From an uncultured beta proteobacterium (GTDB lineage Bacteria; Pseudomonadota; Gammaproteobacteria; Burkholderiales; Burkholderiaceae_C), in contig CAILZB010000007.1 of assembly GCA_903838565.1 (NCBI GenBank), positions 41,418 to 105,417 of the forward strand: 64,000 nt of DNA. The letters run 5' to 3'. The notes beneath the pieces are model-generated. The model was not told the origin of the DNA. It saw only the letters and a list, made by a program, of their open reading frames with translations, and searched no databases. The position numbers and the translations under genes were made by a program. Of the stretch, positions 26,498 to 36,206 are shown one piece after another. Positions within the stretch are counted from its first letter, which is position 1. Every line of letters begins with the position of its first letter.

Positions 26498-29101
26498 ATG
26501 ACCGTCATAGCCACAAAGCATGAATTGGAAGCCTCCTGGCCGAGCGTGCAGCGCTGGCTCGCGCTCGACGGCGGCCTGATCGCGCAGATGCAGCAGGCGC
26601 TGCAGGCGCGCGGCGCGCATCCGGCCCGCGCCCTGGTCCTTGTTCCCTTTGCGCAGCTGATCCCGCTGGCGCGGCTCATGTGGGCGCAGGCCGTCCCGGC
26701 GGGATTCGCGCCGCGCTTCGAAACCACGACAAGCTGGGCGCGCAGCCTGGGCACCGCGGCGCGGGACGATGAAGACATCACGCTGGATCGGGGGCGCGAC
26801 CTGCTCACCGCGCAGTCCTTGCTCGAGCGCGCAGGGCTGGGCAGGGCGCGCGATCTGCTCAGCGCTCGTTTGCTGGAGTCGAGCTATGCCTTGGCCGCGC
26901 GGGTGGCGTCGCTGCCGCCGCCAGAGCGCAGCGCCTGGGGCGAAACGGCGCGCGCCACCGTGCTCACCGGGTTGGAGGGACCGGCGCTGGCGCTGGAGGC
27001 AGCACTGTCGCGCCTGGCGCTGGAATGGGCGCTGGCGTCGTCATACACGACGGACGTGCTGCTGACGGACGCGTGCACTGCGGCATGGGACTGCGTCGTC
27101 GTGCTGCAGGGATTTCAGGTCGAGCCGCTGACGCAGACGCTGCAATCCCTGCTGGGCGAACGTTGCGTCCTGATTTTGCTGGACGGCGCTGGCAGCCAAA
27201 CCACGCCACCCGCAGCCATTGCACTGCACCCTGCATCCGATTCCGAGGATGAGGCCGAGCGCGCCGCGGCGTGCGTGCTGCGGCATATTTTGGCGGGCCA
27301 GGTGCCGGTGGCGCTGGCCGCGACGGACCGGGTGCTGACACGGCGCATTCGCGCCATGCTTGATCTGCAGGGCGTGGCGATTCGCGATGAAACCGGCTGG
27401 AAGTTGTCCACCACCCGTGCCGCGGCCCAGGTGATGGGATGCCTGCGGGCCTGCCGCTGGGATGCAAGCTGCGACACCGTGCTCGACTGGCTGAAGAACG
27501 CGCCGGCTTTTGCTCCGCAAACCGTGGCGGTACTGGAACGGCGCTTGCGGCGCGCGGGCATCACCCAGTGGCGCGCCGTGGCCGGGAATGCGGCCATGAC
27601 CGAGCCGGCCGGTTCTGCGGGCGAAGGCGCCGCGGCGTCGCTCCTGCCGGCGTTGATGGAACAGGTGGCGCTGGAACGTGAGGCGCTGACGCGCTCGCGA
27701 CCGCTGGCGCGCTGGCTGCAGGACCTGGCTCAGACGCTGCAGCGCAGCGGGGTTTTTATCCCACTGAGCCAGGACGCGGCCGGCGCGCGCGTGATCGAGG
27801 CGCTGCGCCTGGGTCCGCTGGGCCATGCGGAATTCGACGCCTTGCCGCAAGCGGCGCGTCGCCTGAGCCTGGCCGAGTTCAGCGCCTGGGTCGATGCGGT
27901 GCTGGAGGCTGCCAGCTTCGCGCCGCTCGCGCCGAACGAGGCGCAGGCTGTGATCTTGCCGCTGAGTCAATTGCTGGTGCGGCCCTTTGCGGCGCTGGTC
28001 CTGCCCGGTTGCGACGAGCTGCGCATGAACCCCTCGCCCGAGCCCGCCGGAAATTGGACCCCTCTGCAACGCGCCGCGCTGGGTCTGGACTCGCGCGCGG
28101 AACTGGCCCTGGCGACGCGCGCGGCCTGGCGCCACGCGCTGACCACGCCCTGTTGCGACGTGCTGTGGCGCCGCCAGGACGACACCGGCGAGCCGCTGCT
28201 TGCCAGCACGTTGGTGCAAAGCCTGCAGATGAATGCTGCGGCGCAAGCGGGGGATGACGAGCGGGTGGCACGCACGATCGCGCCCCGAGCCACGTTGCCA
28301 CCGCTGCCCCATGGCTACAGGTTGCCGCTGCGACGGATATCGGCCACCGCCTATCAGGACCTGCGACGCTGTCCCTACCGCTTCTTTGCGCTGCGCCTGC
28401 TGGGCTTGCAGGAGGCGGACGAACTTGAAAGCGAGGTCGACAAGCGCGACTTCGGACTCTGGCTGCACGCCGTGCTCGAGCGCTTTCACGATGACCTGAA
28501 GCTGCGCGGCGCGGCCGGCGACACGCAGCGGCGTGCGCTGATCGACACGGCCGCCGATGCGATCACCGCGTCGATGGGTATGGACGAGGCCGAGTTCCTG
28601 CCTTTTTCCGCCGCCTGGCCCGGTGTGCGCGACGGCTACCTCAGCTGGCTGGCCGGGCACGAGGGCACGGGCGCGCGCTTCGAGCTCGGTGAGAGCGCGC
28701 ATGAGCAGCGCCTGGGCGAGCTCACGCTGTTTGGCAAGATCGACCGCATCGACCACTTGCCTGACGGATCCATCCTGCTGATCGACTACAAGACCGAGAA
28801 CCCGGCGCAGACCGGGGATCGGGTGAAGCAACCGCTGGAGGACACGCAGCTGGCGTTCTATGCGGCTCTGCTGCCGCAGGACACGCTGCGCGCGGCCTAT
28901 GTCAACGTGGGTGAAAAGAGCGGCAGCAAGACCTTCGAGCAGGAGCAGGTCGTGCCCGCGCGCGATGCCTTGATCGATGGCCTGCTGCACGACCTGGAGC
29001 GCGTTCAGGAGGGGGCAGTGCTGGCGGCGCTGGGCCAGGGTTCGGCCTGTGATTTTTGCGCCGCCCGGGGACTGTGTCGAAGAGATTTCTGGGCGGGCTA
29101 A
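26498..29101 (+). CDS. addB: AddB-like PD-(D/E)XK nuclease/helicase-like subunit
   Basis: The 867-residue protein (ATG at 26498; a 29-residue upstream extension is less likely) resembles the AddB/RexB subunit of bacterial recombination nucleases. The C-terminal nuclease domain has GKIDRIDHL and LLIDYKTEN (PD-(D/E)XK core, ~755-775). The AddB iron-sulfur staple is present: Cys in LRRCPYRFF (~625), then CxxCx5C in ACDFCAARGLCRR near the C terminus. The N-terminal region is helicase-like without an active Walker A, as in AddB. It lies 2 bases before addA. The pair would process double-strand breaks. Confidence 0.83.
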   Translation: MTVIATKHELEASWPSVQRWLALDGGLIAQMQQALQARGAHPARALVLVPFAQLIPLARLMWAQAVPAGFAPRFETTTSWARSLGTAARDDEDITLDRGRDLLTAQSLLERAGLGRARDLLSARLLESSYALAARVASLPPPERSAWGETARATVLTGLEGPALALEAALSRLALEWALASSYTTDVLLTDACTAAWDCVVVLQGFQVEPLTQTLQSLLGERCVLILLDGAGSQTTPPAAIALHPASDSEDEAERAAACVLRHILAGQVPVALAATDRVLTRRIRAMLDLQGVAIRDETGWKLSTTRAAAQVMGCLRACRWDASCDTVLDWLKNAPAFAPQTVAVLERRLRRAGITQWRAVAGNAAMTEPAGSAGEGAAASLLPALMEQVALEREALTRSRPLARWLQDLAQTLQRSGVFIPLSQDAAGARVIEALRLGPLGHAEFDALPQAARRLSLAEFSAWVDAVLEAASFAPLAPNEAQAVILPLSQLLVRPFAALVLPGCDELRMNPSPEPAGNWTPLQRAALGLDSRAELALATRAAWRHALTTPCCDVLWRRQDDTGEPLLASTLVQSLQMNAAAQAGDDERVARTIAPRATLPPLPHGYRLPLRRISATAYQDLRRCPYRFFALRLLGLQEADELESEVDKRDFGLWLHAVLERFHDDLKLRGAAGDTQRRALIDTAADAITASMGMDEAEFLPFSAAWPGVRDGYLSWLAGHEGTGARFELGESAHEQRLGELTLFGKIDRIDHLPDGSILLIDYKTENPAQTGDRVKQPLEDTQLAFYAALLPQDTLRAAYVNVGEKSGSKTFEQEQVVPARDALIDGLLHDLERVQEGAVLAALGQGSACDFCAARGLCRRDFWAG

Positions 29102-29103
29102 GC

Positions 29104-32100
29104 ATGAGCGCGCCCGCCTATCGAAGCAACGGCGTGGACGTGAGCCGTGCGGACTTCTATGCCGTGGCCTGCGACCCGCGGCGCAGCGTGGCGGTGGAGG
29201 CTTGCGCCGGCGCGGGCAAGACCTGGATGCTGGTGTCGCGCATCGTGCGCGCCCTGCTCGAGGGCGCGCAGCCGCAGGAGATTCTGGCCATCACCTTCAC
29301 CAAGAAGGCCGCGGGCGAGATGCGCCAGCGTCTTCAGGAATGGCTGGCCGAGTTTGTCCATGGCACGCCGCAGCAGCTCGAAGCCGAATTGGTCGCCCGC
29401 GGCCTGAGCCCGCAGCGCGCCAGGGATGGCGCCGTGCTGCTGCAACAGCTGTACCCGGCACTGCTGGCGTGCGACCGATCGGTGCAGATCCGCACCTTTC
29501 ACAGCTGGTTTGCCGCCCTGCTGCGCAGCGCACCCATGGGCGTGATGCAGGCGCTGGGCTTGCCGCTGCAGCATGAGCTGCTGGAGGACGATGCGCCCGC
29601 GGTGGCGCAGGTGTGGCGGCCTTTCTATGCGGCGCTGGTGGCCGATGCGCAGGCGCGCGCCGACTACGCGGCGGTGGTCGCGGTGCACGGTCGCTTCCAG
29701 GCGCAAAAGGCACTGGCATCGGCCCTGCAGAAGCGGGTGGAGTTTGCGCTCGCCGATGCCGGTGGCGTGGTCGATGCTTCGGTGCTGCACTTTGGCGAGC
29801 AGTTTCCCGAGTTCGGTGGCCTCGATGCTCCCGACGAAGCGCTGATGCAGCCAGGGCCGCGGCGCGGCCTGCTGCTTGAAGCGGCCAGGGCGCTGGGCGC
29901 CGCCAAGGCGCCCACTTTCTCGGCCAAGGGGGTGGATCTGGAGCGCGCCTTGTCGGACGGAGATGCGGCGGGTGTGCTGACGGCCCTGCTGACGCAAAAG
30001 GGCGAAGCGCGCAAGTTTGGTGAAAAACTTCTCGGCATCGAGCAGATTCGCCAGGCGCAGCAACTGGGCTTGGCCGTGGCGCAGGCGCGCTCGCAGTTCG
30101 ACGCCTGGCTGTACCAGCAGCGCATGGCGCGGCTCACGCGTCTCTTGATTCATACCTTTTCGGCGCTCAAGCGCGAGCGCGGCTGGGTCGACATGAACGA
30201 CGTGGAGAGCGCGGCGCTGGTGCTGCTGGGAGACGGGCAGTTGAGCGGCTGGATGCAGCAGCGGCTGGATGCGCGCATCCGCCACCTGCTGATCGACGAG
30301 TTTCAGGACACGAATCCGCTGCAGTGGCAGGCGCTGCACGCCTGGCTCAGCGGCTACGCGGGTGCAGGTGGCGGCGGGGCCGATGCGCCCAGCGTCTTCA
30401 TCGTGGGCGACCCCAAACAGAGCATTTACCGCTTTCGCCGCGCCGAGCCCCAGGTGTTTCGCGCCGCGCAGGCCTTTGTGCGCGAGGGGCTGGGCGGCGA
30501 CCTGCTGCAGTGCGACCACACCCGGCGCAACGCGCCGGCGGTGATCGCACTCGTGAACGAGGTCATGGGAGCCGCGCAGGCGGCGCAGGAATATGAAGGC
30601 TTTCGCGACCACACGACCGAGTCCCGCGAGGCAGGATCGGTCGCCTGTCTGCCGCAGATTGCGCGCGACGCCAGGCTGCGCTGCGCTGCAGATGATGAGG
30701 ATGCAGCGCATTGGCGCGACAGCCTGAGCACCCCGCGCGAACTGGCCGAGGAGACGCTCAAGACGCTGGAATGCCGCCAGGCCGCGGCTTGGCTGGCGCA
30801 GCAACTGCAGCAGGGCCTGGACCCCAAGGACATTCTGGTGCTGGCGCGCAAACGCGACCGCTTGGCCGTGATGCAGGAGGAGCTGCGCGGGCTGCACATA
30901 CCGGCGCAGCAGCCGGAGAAATCCGACCTGAGCGAAGCCCCCGCGGTGCAGGACATTGTGGCGCTGCTGGACGCGCTGGTGTCGCCCGCACACGACCTGT
31001 CGCTGGCCCAGGCGCTGAAGTCGCCGCTGTTTGGCGTGGACGACGATGACCTGGTTTCACTTGCGCTGCTGCAGAAGGGACGGGGTGAGGGCGGGGCTGC
31101 AAAACTGTCCTGGTTCGAGCTGCTGCAACAGACGCCCTCGCTGCCGGGCGCGCTGGCGGGAATCGGCGCGACCCTGTTGCGCTGGCAGGCTTGGCTTGCG
31201 GCCTTGCCGCCGCACGACGCGCTGGCGGCGATCTATCACGACGGCGATGTGCTCGCGCGCTTTGCCGCTGCCACGCCGGCTGCGCTGCGCGCCACGGTGC
31301 TGGCGCAACTGAGATCGCTGCTGGCGGCGTCGCTGCAACTCGATGCCTCGCGCTACGCCACGCCTTATGCGCTGGTGCGATTGCTCAAGGCCGGCGGCAT
31401 TCGGGCGCCAGTCACAGCCGAGGCGAATGCGGTGCGCCTGCTCACGATCCACGGCGCCAAGGGGCTGGAAGCGTCGCTGGTGCTGTTGCTCGACGCCGAT
31501 GCGCCGCCGCCCAACGCACAGAGCATGGGGGTGCTGATCGATTGGCCGGGACAAGCCGCCGCACCTGAACGATTTGTGTTTCTCGCGAGCGAAAGCACGC
31601 CGCCTTGGTGCGCTCGCGATGCGCTGCTGGCCGAGCAGGTCGCGCGCCAGCGCGAGGAGGTGAACGCGCTGTACGTGGCGATGACGCGCGCCAAGCATCG
31701 CCTGGTGCTGTCGTCGGTGCAGCCGCACCGTGAGGCGCCGCGCAGCTGGTGGCAAAGGCTGGCACCGCTGTGTGCGCCGCTGGCTGCGCCGGAACCGGCC
31801 GTGGCGGGTCCGGTGATGACAGCGGACGCATCGACGAGCTTCATCTTGCCGGCTCTGCCCGATGTGCCGCCGGCATTGCAGTCCAGCGAGGGCGCACGGG
31901 CCGAGCGTGAAGCCCCGGTGGTGGCCGATTCCGCCGAGTCTGTGCTGGGCCAGGCCATGCACCGGCTGCTGGAATGGGCGCCGCTCGGCGCCGCCGCCTG
32001 CAGCGCGGTTCAGCTTCGGGCGGTCGCGGCGGAGTTCGCGCTGGATCAGACCCAGGCGAGTCAGGCCGCGGCAATGGCGCGATCCATCCTTACGGGGGAG

Positions 32101-32379
32101 GCGGCCTGGGCCTGGGACGCGGAACTAATCCAATGGCAAGGCAACGAAGTCGCCTTGACCTGGCAAGGGCAGAGCCTGCGCCTGGACCGCCTGGTGCAGC
32201 GCCGCGACAGCGGCGAATGGTGGGTGCTGGATTACAAGTCGAGCGCGCAACCTCTGGCGCAGGCGGGGCTGATGGCGCAGTTGCGCAGCTACCGCGATGC
32301 GGTGCAGGCCGCGTATCCGCAGGCGTCGGTCAGGGCGGCGTTGCTGAGCGCCACGGGGCGCTTGTTCGAAATCAGCTAG
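29104..32379 (+). CDS. addA: AddA-like UvrD-family helicase with C-terminal nuclease domain
   Basis: The 1091-residue superfamily 1A helicase has Walker A EACAGAGKTWMLV (~residue 35), motif Ia ITFTKKAAGEM, motif II LLIDEFQDTNPLQW (~397-410), motif III GDPKQSIYRFRRAEP (~435), motif V LTIHGAKGLEASLV (~780) and motif VI LYVAMTRAKHRL (~856). The C terminus has VLDYKSSAQ, a PD-(D/E)XK nuclease core, as in AddA/RecB. Its start follows addB after 2 bases. This is the motor and one nuclease of an AddAB-type end-resection enzyme. No recB, recC or recD is in the window. Confidence 0.88.
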   Translation: MSAPAYRSNGVDVSRADFYAVACDPRRSVAVEACAGAGKTWMLVSRIVRALLEGAQPQEILAITFTKKAAGEMRQRLQEWLAEFVHGTPQQLEAELVARGLSPQRARDGAVLLQQLYPALLACDRSVQIRTFHSWFAALLRSAPMGVMQALGLPLQHELLEDDAPAVAQVWRPFYAALVADAQARADYAAVVAVHGRFQAQKALASALQKRVEFALADAGGVVDASVLHFGEQFPEFGGLDAPDEALMQPGPRRGLLLEAARALGAAKAPTFSAKGVDLERALSDGDAAGVLTALLTQKGEARKFGEKLLGIEQIRQAQQLGLAVAQARSQFDAWLYQQRMARLTRLLIHTFSALKRERGWVDMNDVESAALVLLGDGQLSGWMQQRLDARIRHLLIDEFQDTNPLQWQALHAWLSGYAGAGGGGADAPSVFIVGDPKQSIYRFRRAEPQVFRAAQAFVREGLGGDLLQCDHTRRNAPAVIALVNEVMGAAQAAQEYEGFRDHTTESREAGSVACLPQIARDARLRCAADDEDAAHWRDSLSTPRELAEETLKTLECRQAAAWLAQQLQQGLDPKDILVLARKRDRLAVMQEELRGLHIPAQQPEKSDLSEAPAVQDIVALLDALVSPAHDLSLAQALKSPLFGVDDDDLVSLALLQKGRGEGGAAKLSWFELLQQTPSLPGALAGIGATLLRWQAWLAALPPHDALAAIYHDGDVLARFAAATPAALRATVLAQLRSLLAASLQLDASRYATPYALVRLLKAGGIRAPVTAEANAVRLLTIHGAKGLEASLVLLLDADAPPPNAQSMGVLIDWPGQAAAPERFVFLASESTPPWCARDALLAEQVARQREEVNALYVAMTRAKHRLVLSSVQPHREAPRSWWQRLAPLCAPLAAPEPAVAGPVMTADASTSFILPALPDVPPALQSSEGARAEREAPVVADSAESVLGQAMHRLLEWAPLGAAACSAVQLRAVAAEFALDQTQASQAAAMARSILTGEAAWAWDAELIQWQGNEVALTWQGQSLRLDRLVQRRDSGEWWVLDYKSSAQPLAQAGLMAQLRSYRDAVQAAYPQASVRAALLSATGRLFEIS

Positions 32380-32436
32380 GCCCTTCGCACTCGCGCACAA
32401 TCCCCCACTACGGCTCAGGTCACACATCAGGAAAAC

Positions 32437-33672
32437 ATGAAAACAGCAGTGGTTATTGGGGGCGGTCCGGCCGGGTTGATGGCGGCCGAGGTCCTGGCGG
32501 GTGCGGGCGTGTCGGTGCAGGTGTTTGACGCGATGCCCTCGGTCGGGCGCAAGTTCCTGCTGGCCGGAAAAGGCGGACTCAACCTGACCCATTCAGAGGG
32601 CGCCGACGCCTTTGCCGGGCGCTTTGGCGCCAGGCGCACGCAGATTGAAGCGCTGTTGCAGGGATTTGGCAGCGAGCATTTGCGCGCCTGGGCCCATGGG
32701 CTGGGAGTGGAGACTTTTGTCGGCTCGTCGGGGCGCGTTTTTCCCAAGGACATGAAGGCGGCGCCGCTGCTTCGCGCCTGGCTGCATCGCCTGCGCGCCA
32801 GCGGCGTGAAGTTCCACATGCGCCATCGCTGGACCGGTTGGGACGAACACAACGCCTTGAATTTTGAAACCCCGCAGGGTCCGCGCAGCGTGACGGCGGA
32901 CGCGGTGGTGCTGGCGCTGGGTGGCGGCAGTTGGCCGCGCCTGGGGTCGGATGGCGCGTGGGCGCCGTTGCTGCGCTCGCGTGGCGTGGCGGTCGCGCCG
33001 CTGCAGCCTTCCAACTGCGGCTTTGATGTGGGGACGCAGCAACGCAAGGGGTGGACCGAGCTGTTTTCAAGCCGTTTTGCCGGTCAGCCGTTCAAGTCGG
33101 TGGCCATCTCCTTCACCGATTCTGAGGGTGTTTCGTTTTCGCGCCGGGGTGAATTCGTCGCGACGGCGGGCGGAGTCGAGGGCAGTCTGGTGTACGCGGC
33201 CTCCGCGCTGTTGCGCGACGAGATTGCGCGCGCGGGCAGCGCCACCTTCAGCCTCGATCTGCTGCCGGACTGGTCGCTTGAAAAGGTGCAGGCCGAAGTG
33301 GCCCACGCTCGCGGCTCGCGCTCGCTGGCCAGCCACCTGAAAAGCCGGCTTGGCCTCGAAGGCATCAAGGCCGCCATCCTGTACGAAGTCTTGAGCAAGG
33401 AGCAGATGCACGATCTGCCCACACTGGCCGCGACCATCAAGGCCTTGCCGATACGCCTGGTGGCGCCGCGCCCGCTGGCAGAGGCCATCAGCAGCGCCGG
33501 TGGCGTGCTGTTCGAAGTGCTGAATCAGCAGCTCATGCTGGAGCAGCTTCCCGGTGTATTTTGCGCCGGAGAAATGCTCGACTGGGAAGCCCCCACCGGC
33601 GGCTATTTGCTGACCGCGTCCATGGCGAGCGGCATGGCCGCAGGTCAGGGTGCCGTGCAATACCTCAGTTGA
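32437..33672 (+). CDS. FAD-dependent oxidoreductase of the BaiN/HI0933 (TIGR03862) family
   Basis: The 411-residue flavoprotein begins with a dinucleotide-binding motif, VVIGGGPAGLMAAE (~residues 5-18). VGRKFLLAGKGGLNLTHSE (~35-53) is diagnostic of the HI0933/YhiN family, and AGEMLDWEAPTGGYLLTASMASG closes the FAD site near the C terminus (~378-400). Within the family it fits the TIGR03862 branch (aspects of the insertion and GGSWPRLGSDG). The substrate of this branch is unknown. It converges with a small gene, overlapping by 8 bases. Confidence 0.9.
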   Translation: MKTAVVIGGGPAGLMAAEVLAGAGVSVQVFDAMPSVGRKFLLAGKGGLNLTHSEGADAFAGRFGARRTQIEALLQGFGSEHLRAWAHGLGVETFVGSSGRVFPKDMKAAPLLRAWLHRLRASGVKFHMRHRWTGWDEHNALNFETPQGPRSVTADAVVLALGGGSWPRLGSDGAWAPLLRSRGVAVAPLQPSNCGFDVGTQQRKGWTELFSSRFAGQPFKSVAISFTDSEGVSFSRRGEFVATAGGVEGSLVYAASALLRDEIARAGSATFSLDLLPDWSLEKVQAEVAHARGSRSLASHLKSRLGLEGIKAAILYEVLSKEQMHDLPTLAATIKALPIRLVAPRPLAEAISSAGGVLFEVLNQQLMLEQLPGVFCAGEMLDWEAPTGGYLLTASMASGMAAGQGAVQYLS

Positions 33673-33940
33673 GCAGCGGCTCGGCGTCCATGCCGAGCAC
33701 GGCGTCGATCAGCGCGTCGGCTGCGGCGTCGTCCAGCGTGTTGCCCGAGGCTGCGTCGATGCCGGCGTCAAAGTCTTCAAGATCGCGGCTCACCCGATGG
33801 GCGATCAGCGGCGCGTCCAGCGGGCAGTATTTGCGGTGGCGCAGGCTGCGCAGTTGGGCCGAGCGCTGCATCGCGTCGATCACCAACGACGGGTCCATCA
33901 TCAGGGCAAAAGGGTTCAGGGCAATGGCAGCTGGGATCAT
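33665..33940 (-). CDS. Small acidic protein of unknown function
   Basis: The 91-residue ORF starts at an ATG (33940) with an excellent AGGAGA ribosome site 7 bases upstream, the main reason to believe it. It contains MMDPSLVIDAMQRSAQLRSL and a basic CPLDAPL segment, then a strongly acidic, Ala-rich tail (DDAAADALIDAVLGMDAEP). There is no membrane segment or signal. Its stop overlaps the 3' end of the flavoprotein gene. I do not recognise the family. Confidence 0.7.
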   Translation of the reverse strand: MIPAAIALNPFALMMDPSLVIDAMQRSAQLRSLRHRKYCPLDAPLIAHRVSRDLEDFDAGIDAASGNTLDDAAADALIDAVLGMDAEPLLN

Positions 33941-34103
33941 GGTCGGTTCTCCTGGTGTCCGGTACGACAAAGTCGCAAGGGATCGAACACAGCGCTACTG
34001 TAAAACGGCCTGACCAGGGAATGAAGTCAGCGTGGGCCCCGAGCGCCTGTAGGAAGAAGCCTGTCAAACATTGCGGCCTTGGCGTCTGACCGAGAGCAAG
34101 GTC

Positions 34104-34889
34104 TCAGCGGTCGCGCCCGGCGGCGAATTCGGCGCACGCCTGGCCGAAGGCCTGGTACATGCGGATGGAAAAGGGGTTCTGCGCTGCCTGCCATTCCGGG
34201 TGCCACTGCACGCCCAGCGTGAAGTGCGGTAAGCCGGGCAGATGCACGGCTTCGATCAGCCCGTCCTGCGCATGGGCCAGAGGCGCAAGGCCCTTTCCCA
34301 GCGTCCTGATGCCCTGGCCGTGCAGTGAATTCACGGCGATCTCAGTCTGCCCCATCAGGCGCGCAAACCAGGTGTCGGGCGCGAGGCGCACGCGGTGGCT
34401 GTCGGCGTACTGCTGCGGCACCTCGGCCGCCCCGTCTTCGCGGTGGTCGTCAAAACCGGGCGTGGCATAGACCTGCTGGTGCAGATCGCCACCCAGAGCC
34501 ACGTTGAGCTCCTGCATGCCGCGGCATACGCCAAAGAACGGCAAACCCATTTCCAGCGCCGCCTGAATCACAGGCAGATCAAAGCGGTCTCGGCCAGGGT
34601 CCAGTTCTTTCTGCGGCGTCAGGTTCTCCTGCCCGTAGAGCCCGGGGTCGATGTTGGTGCCGGCGCCGGTGAGGTAGACGCCGTCCACCATGGCAAGGTA
34701 CTGACGGATGTCTGCGGTGCCAAAACAGGTGGGGGCCAGCAGTGGCAGGCAGCCCGAGAACTGGACCAGCGGGTTGAGGTATTTGTGCGTCATGACCTGA
34801 TAGTCATGGCCCTTGCGCTCCTGGGCGCCCATGGACATGAGAACCACGGGCTTTCGGTTCAGGCCTGTGCCTGCATTATTTTTCAGCAT
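34104..34889 (-). CDS. Class I glutamine amidotransferase-like hydrolase (peptidase C26, PuuD-like)
   Basis: The 261-residue protein is of the gamma-glutamyl-gamma-aminobutyrate hydrolase family. The nucleophile is in FFGVCRGMQELNVALGG (Cys ~128), and the His-Glu pair is in LGVQWHPEWQ (~228). TGAGTNIDPGLYG and NSLHGQGI are family blocks. Relatives hydrolyse gamma-glutamyl-GABA or similar amides in polyamine breakdown, but no puu genes are nearby, so the substrate is open. ATG at 34889 has AAGGTGA upstream; a longer frame upstream was rejected. Confidence 0.85.
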   Translation of the reverse strand: MLKNNAGTGLNRKPVVLMSMGAQERKGHDYQVMTHKYLNPLVQFSGCLPLLAPTCFGTADIRQYLAMVDGVYLTGAGTNIDPGLYGQENLTPQKELDPGRDRFDLPVIQAALEMGLPFFGVCRGMQELNVALGGDLHQQVYATPGFDDHREDGAAEVPQQYADSHRVRLAPDTWFARLMGQTEIAVNSLHGQGIRTLGKGLAPLAHAQDGLIEAVHLPGLPHFTLGVQWHPEWQAAQNPFSIRMYQAFGQACAEFAAGRDR

Positions 34890-35029
34890 CGAGTCACCTT
34901 GGCGATCATTGACCGCAGCCCAGTATCTCTGAAAAAAATAGCCAATCTGGGGCCACTTGCCCGGATTCGGCAGGTCCACAACCGCGCCTGGCGAGGCGCA
35001 GCTGGGTTGGATGTAAGTTGACGAGCCTT

Positions 35030-35119
35030 GACCCCGGCACTGGCTTTGCAGTTAGGGCTGCTTGGTTCCCCACCTGACCCGGTTGGCCGCTCCACCATGC
35101 GGGAAGGCCCGTCGGGGTC
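35030..35119 (-). ncRNA. ffs: Signal recognition particle RNA (4.5S RNA, small bacterial type)
   Basis: Read on the minus strand, this region has the universal SRP apical hairpin: GGTCAGG...GGAA...AGCAGCC, with the GGAA tetraloop-type apex and the asymmetric A/C loop that bind the Ffh M domain. The two ends pair (GACCCCG at 35119-35113 with CGGGGTC at 35036-35030), giving a single long hairpin of about 90 nt. This is the classic small SRP RNA of Gram-negatives, which works with Ffh to target membrane proteins. Exact transcript ends are approximate. Confidence 0.93.
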
Positions 35120-35154
35120 GATTGTAGGCGACGCCGCGGCTCTTTGCTGGTGTC

Positions 35155-35976
35155 TCAGTACACCGGCCGATCGGGCCGCGTGTCTTGCAGGATGGTGGTG
35201 GCGATTTCCTCGATCGATTTGGTGGTGGTGGAGAGCCATCGAATCCCGGCGCGGCGCATCATGGCCTCGGCTTCGCTCACTTCCATGCGGCAGTTTTCCA
35301 GGCTGGCGTAGCGCGACTGGGGCCGGCGCTCGTTGCGGATTTCGCTCAGGCGCTCGGGCGCGATCGTCAGTCCAAAGAGCTTCTTTCGGAAAGGCGAGAG
35401 TGCGGGCGGCAACTCGCGTCGCTCAAAATCGTCCGGGATCAGCGGGTAGTTGGCGACTTTCATTCCGTACTGCATCGCCAGATACAGCGATGTGGGGGTC
35501 TTGCCGCTGCGGCTGATCCCGACCAGGATCACGTCGGCACCAGCCAGGTCGCGGTGCGACTGTCCGTCGTCGTGCGCCAGCGAAAAGTTGATGGCCTCGA
35601 TCCGGTCGTGGTACTGCTGGCTCTTGCTCACGTCGCTGAAGCGGCCGATGCGGTGGCTCGACTTCAGGCCCAGTTCCTTCTCCAGCGGGTGCACAAAGGT
35701 GCCGAACATGTCCAACAGCATGCCCTTGCAACCGTCCTGGATGGCGCTCAGCACCTCCATGTTGACCAGGGTCGTGAACACGATGGGCTTGTTGCCGTCG
35801 TGTTCGGCCGTGTGGTTGATCTGACGCACCGCCTGGTGCGCCTTGTCCACGGTGTCCGTGAACGGCAGCCGCACCTGGCGCGTCTTCATGTCAAATTGCG
35901 CCAGGATGGCGTTGCCAAAGGTTTCAGCGGTGATGCCGGTGCCGTCGGAGATGAAGAATACGGTGCGGTTGTGCAT
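35155..35976 (-). CDS. ppsR: Phosphoenolpyruvate synthase regulatory protein (bifunctional kinase/pyrophosphorylase)
   Basis: The 273-residue protein is a DUF299 (PSRP) member. It has the N-terminal [18 protein letters not shown] block, the P-loop [11 protein letters not shown] (~152-162) and the [18 protein letters not shown] block. It phosphorylates PEP synthase on a threonine using ADP and reverses this with phosphate. It is divergent from ppsA, its presumed target, with a shared 230-base promoter region. Confidence 0.95.
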   Translation of the reverse strand: MHNRTVFFISDGTGITAETFGNAILAQFDMKTRQVRLPFTDTVDKAHQAVRQINHTAEHDGNKPIVFTTLVNMEVLSAIQDGCKGMLLDMFGTFVHPLEKELGLKSSHRIGRFSDVSKSQQYHDRIEAINFSLAHDDGQSHRDLAGADVILVGISRSGKTPTSLYLAMQYGMKVANYPLIPDDFERRELPPALSPFRKKLFGLTIAPERLSEIRNERRPQSRYASLENCRMEVSEAEAMMRRAGIRWLSTTTKSIEEIATTILQDTRPDRPVY

Positions 35977-36206
35977 AGGGTTCGTTCGGTTCGAAAGCGC
36001 GCGCTGGCGCGGGAATGGGGCAGGGGACGATGCCTCATCGATGGGCTTGACCTACAATTAACGGAATCACCGAATTCTCCCATGCCCGCTCTCGCACAAT
36101 TTCAAAAACAGCAAAGATGCGCCCCCGGCATGAGCGCGACCCTTGACTTCGACCCTCGCTCGAAGCCCAAGCGCGCAGCACTGGTTTTAACTTCTGGAGT
36201 CTTCCC

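Noticed and set aside
27041..30993. Long antisense open frames (649 and 631 residues) opposite addB and addA
   Set aside because: They lie opposite clearly conserved genes, have Arg/Gln/His-rich shadow composition and no recognisable motif. High GC leaves antisense frames open.
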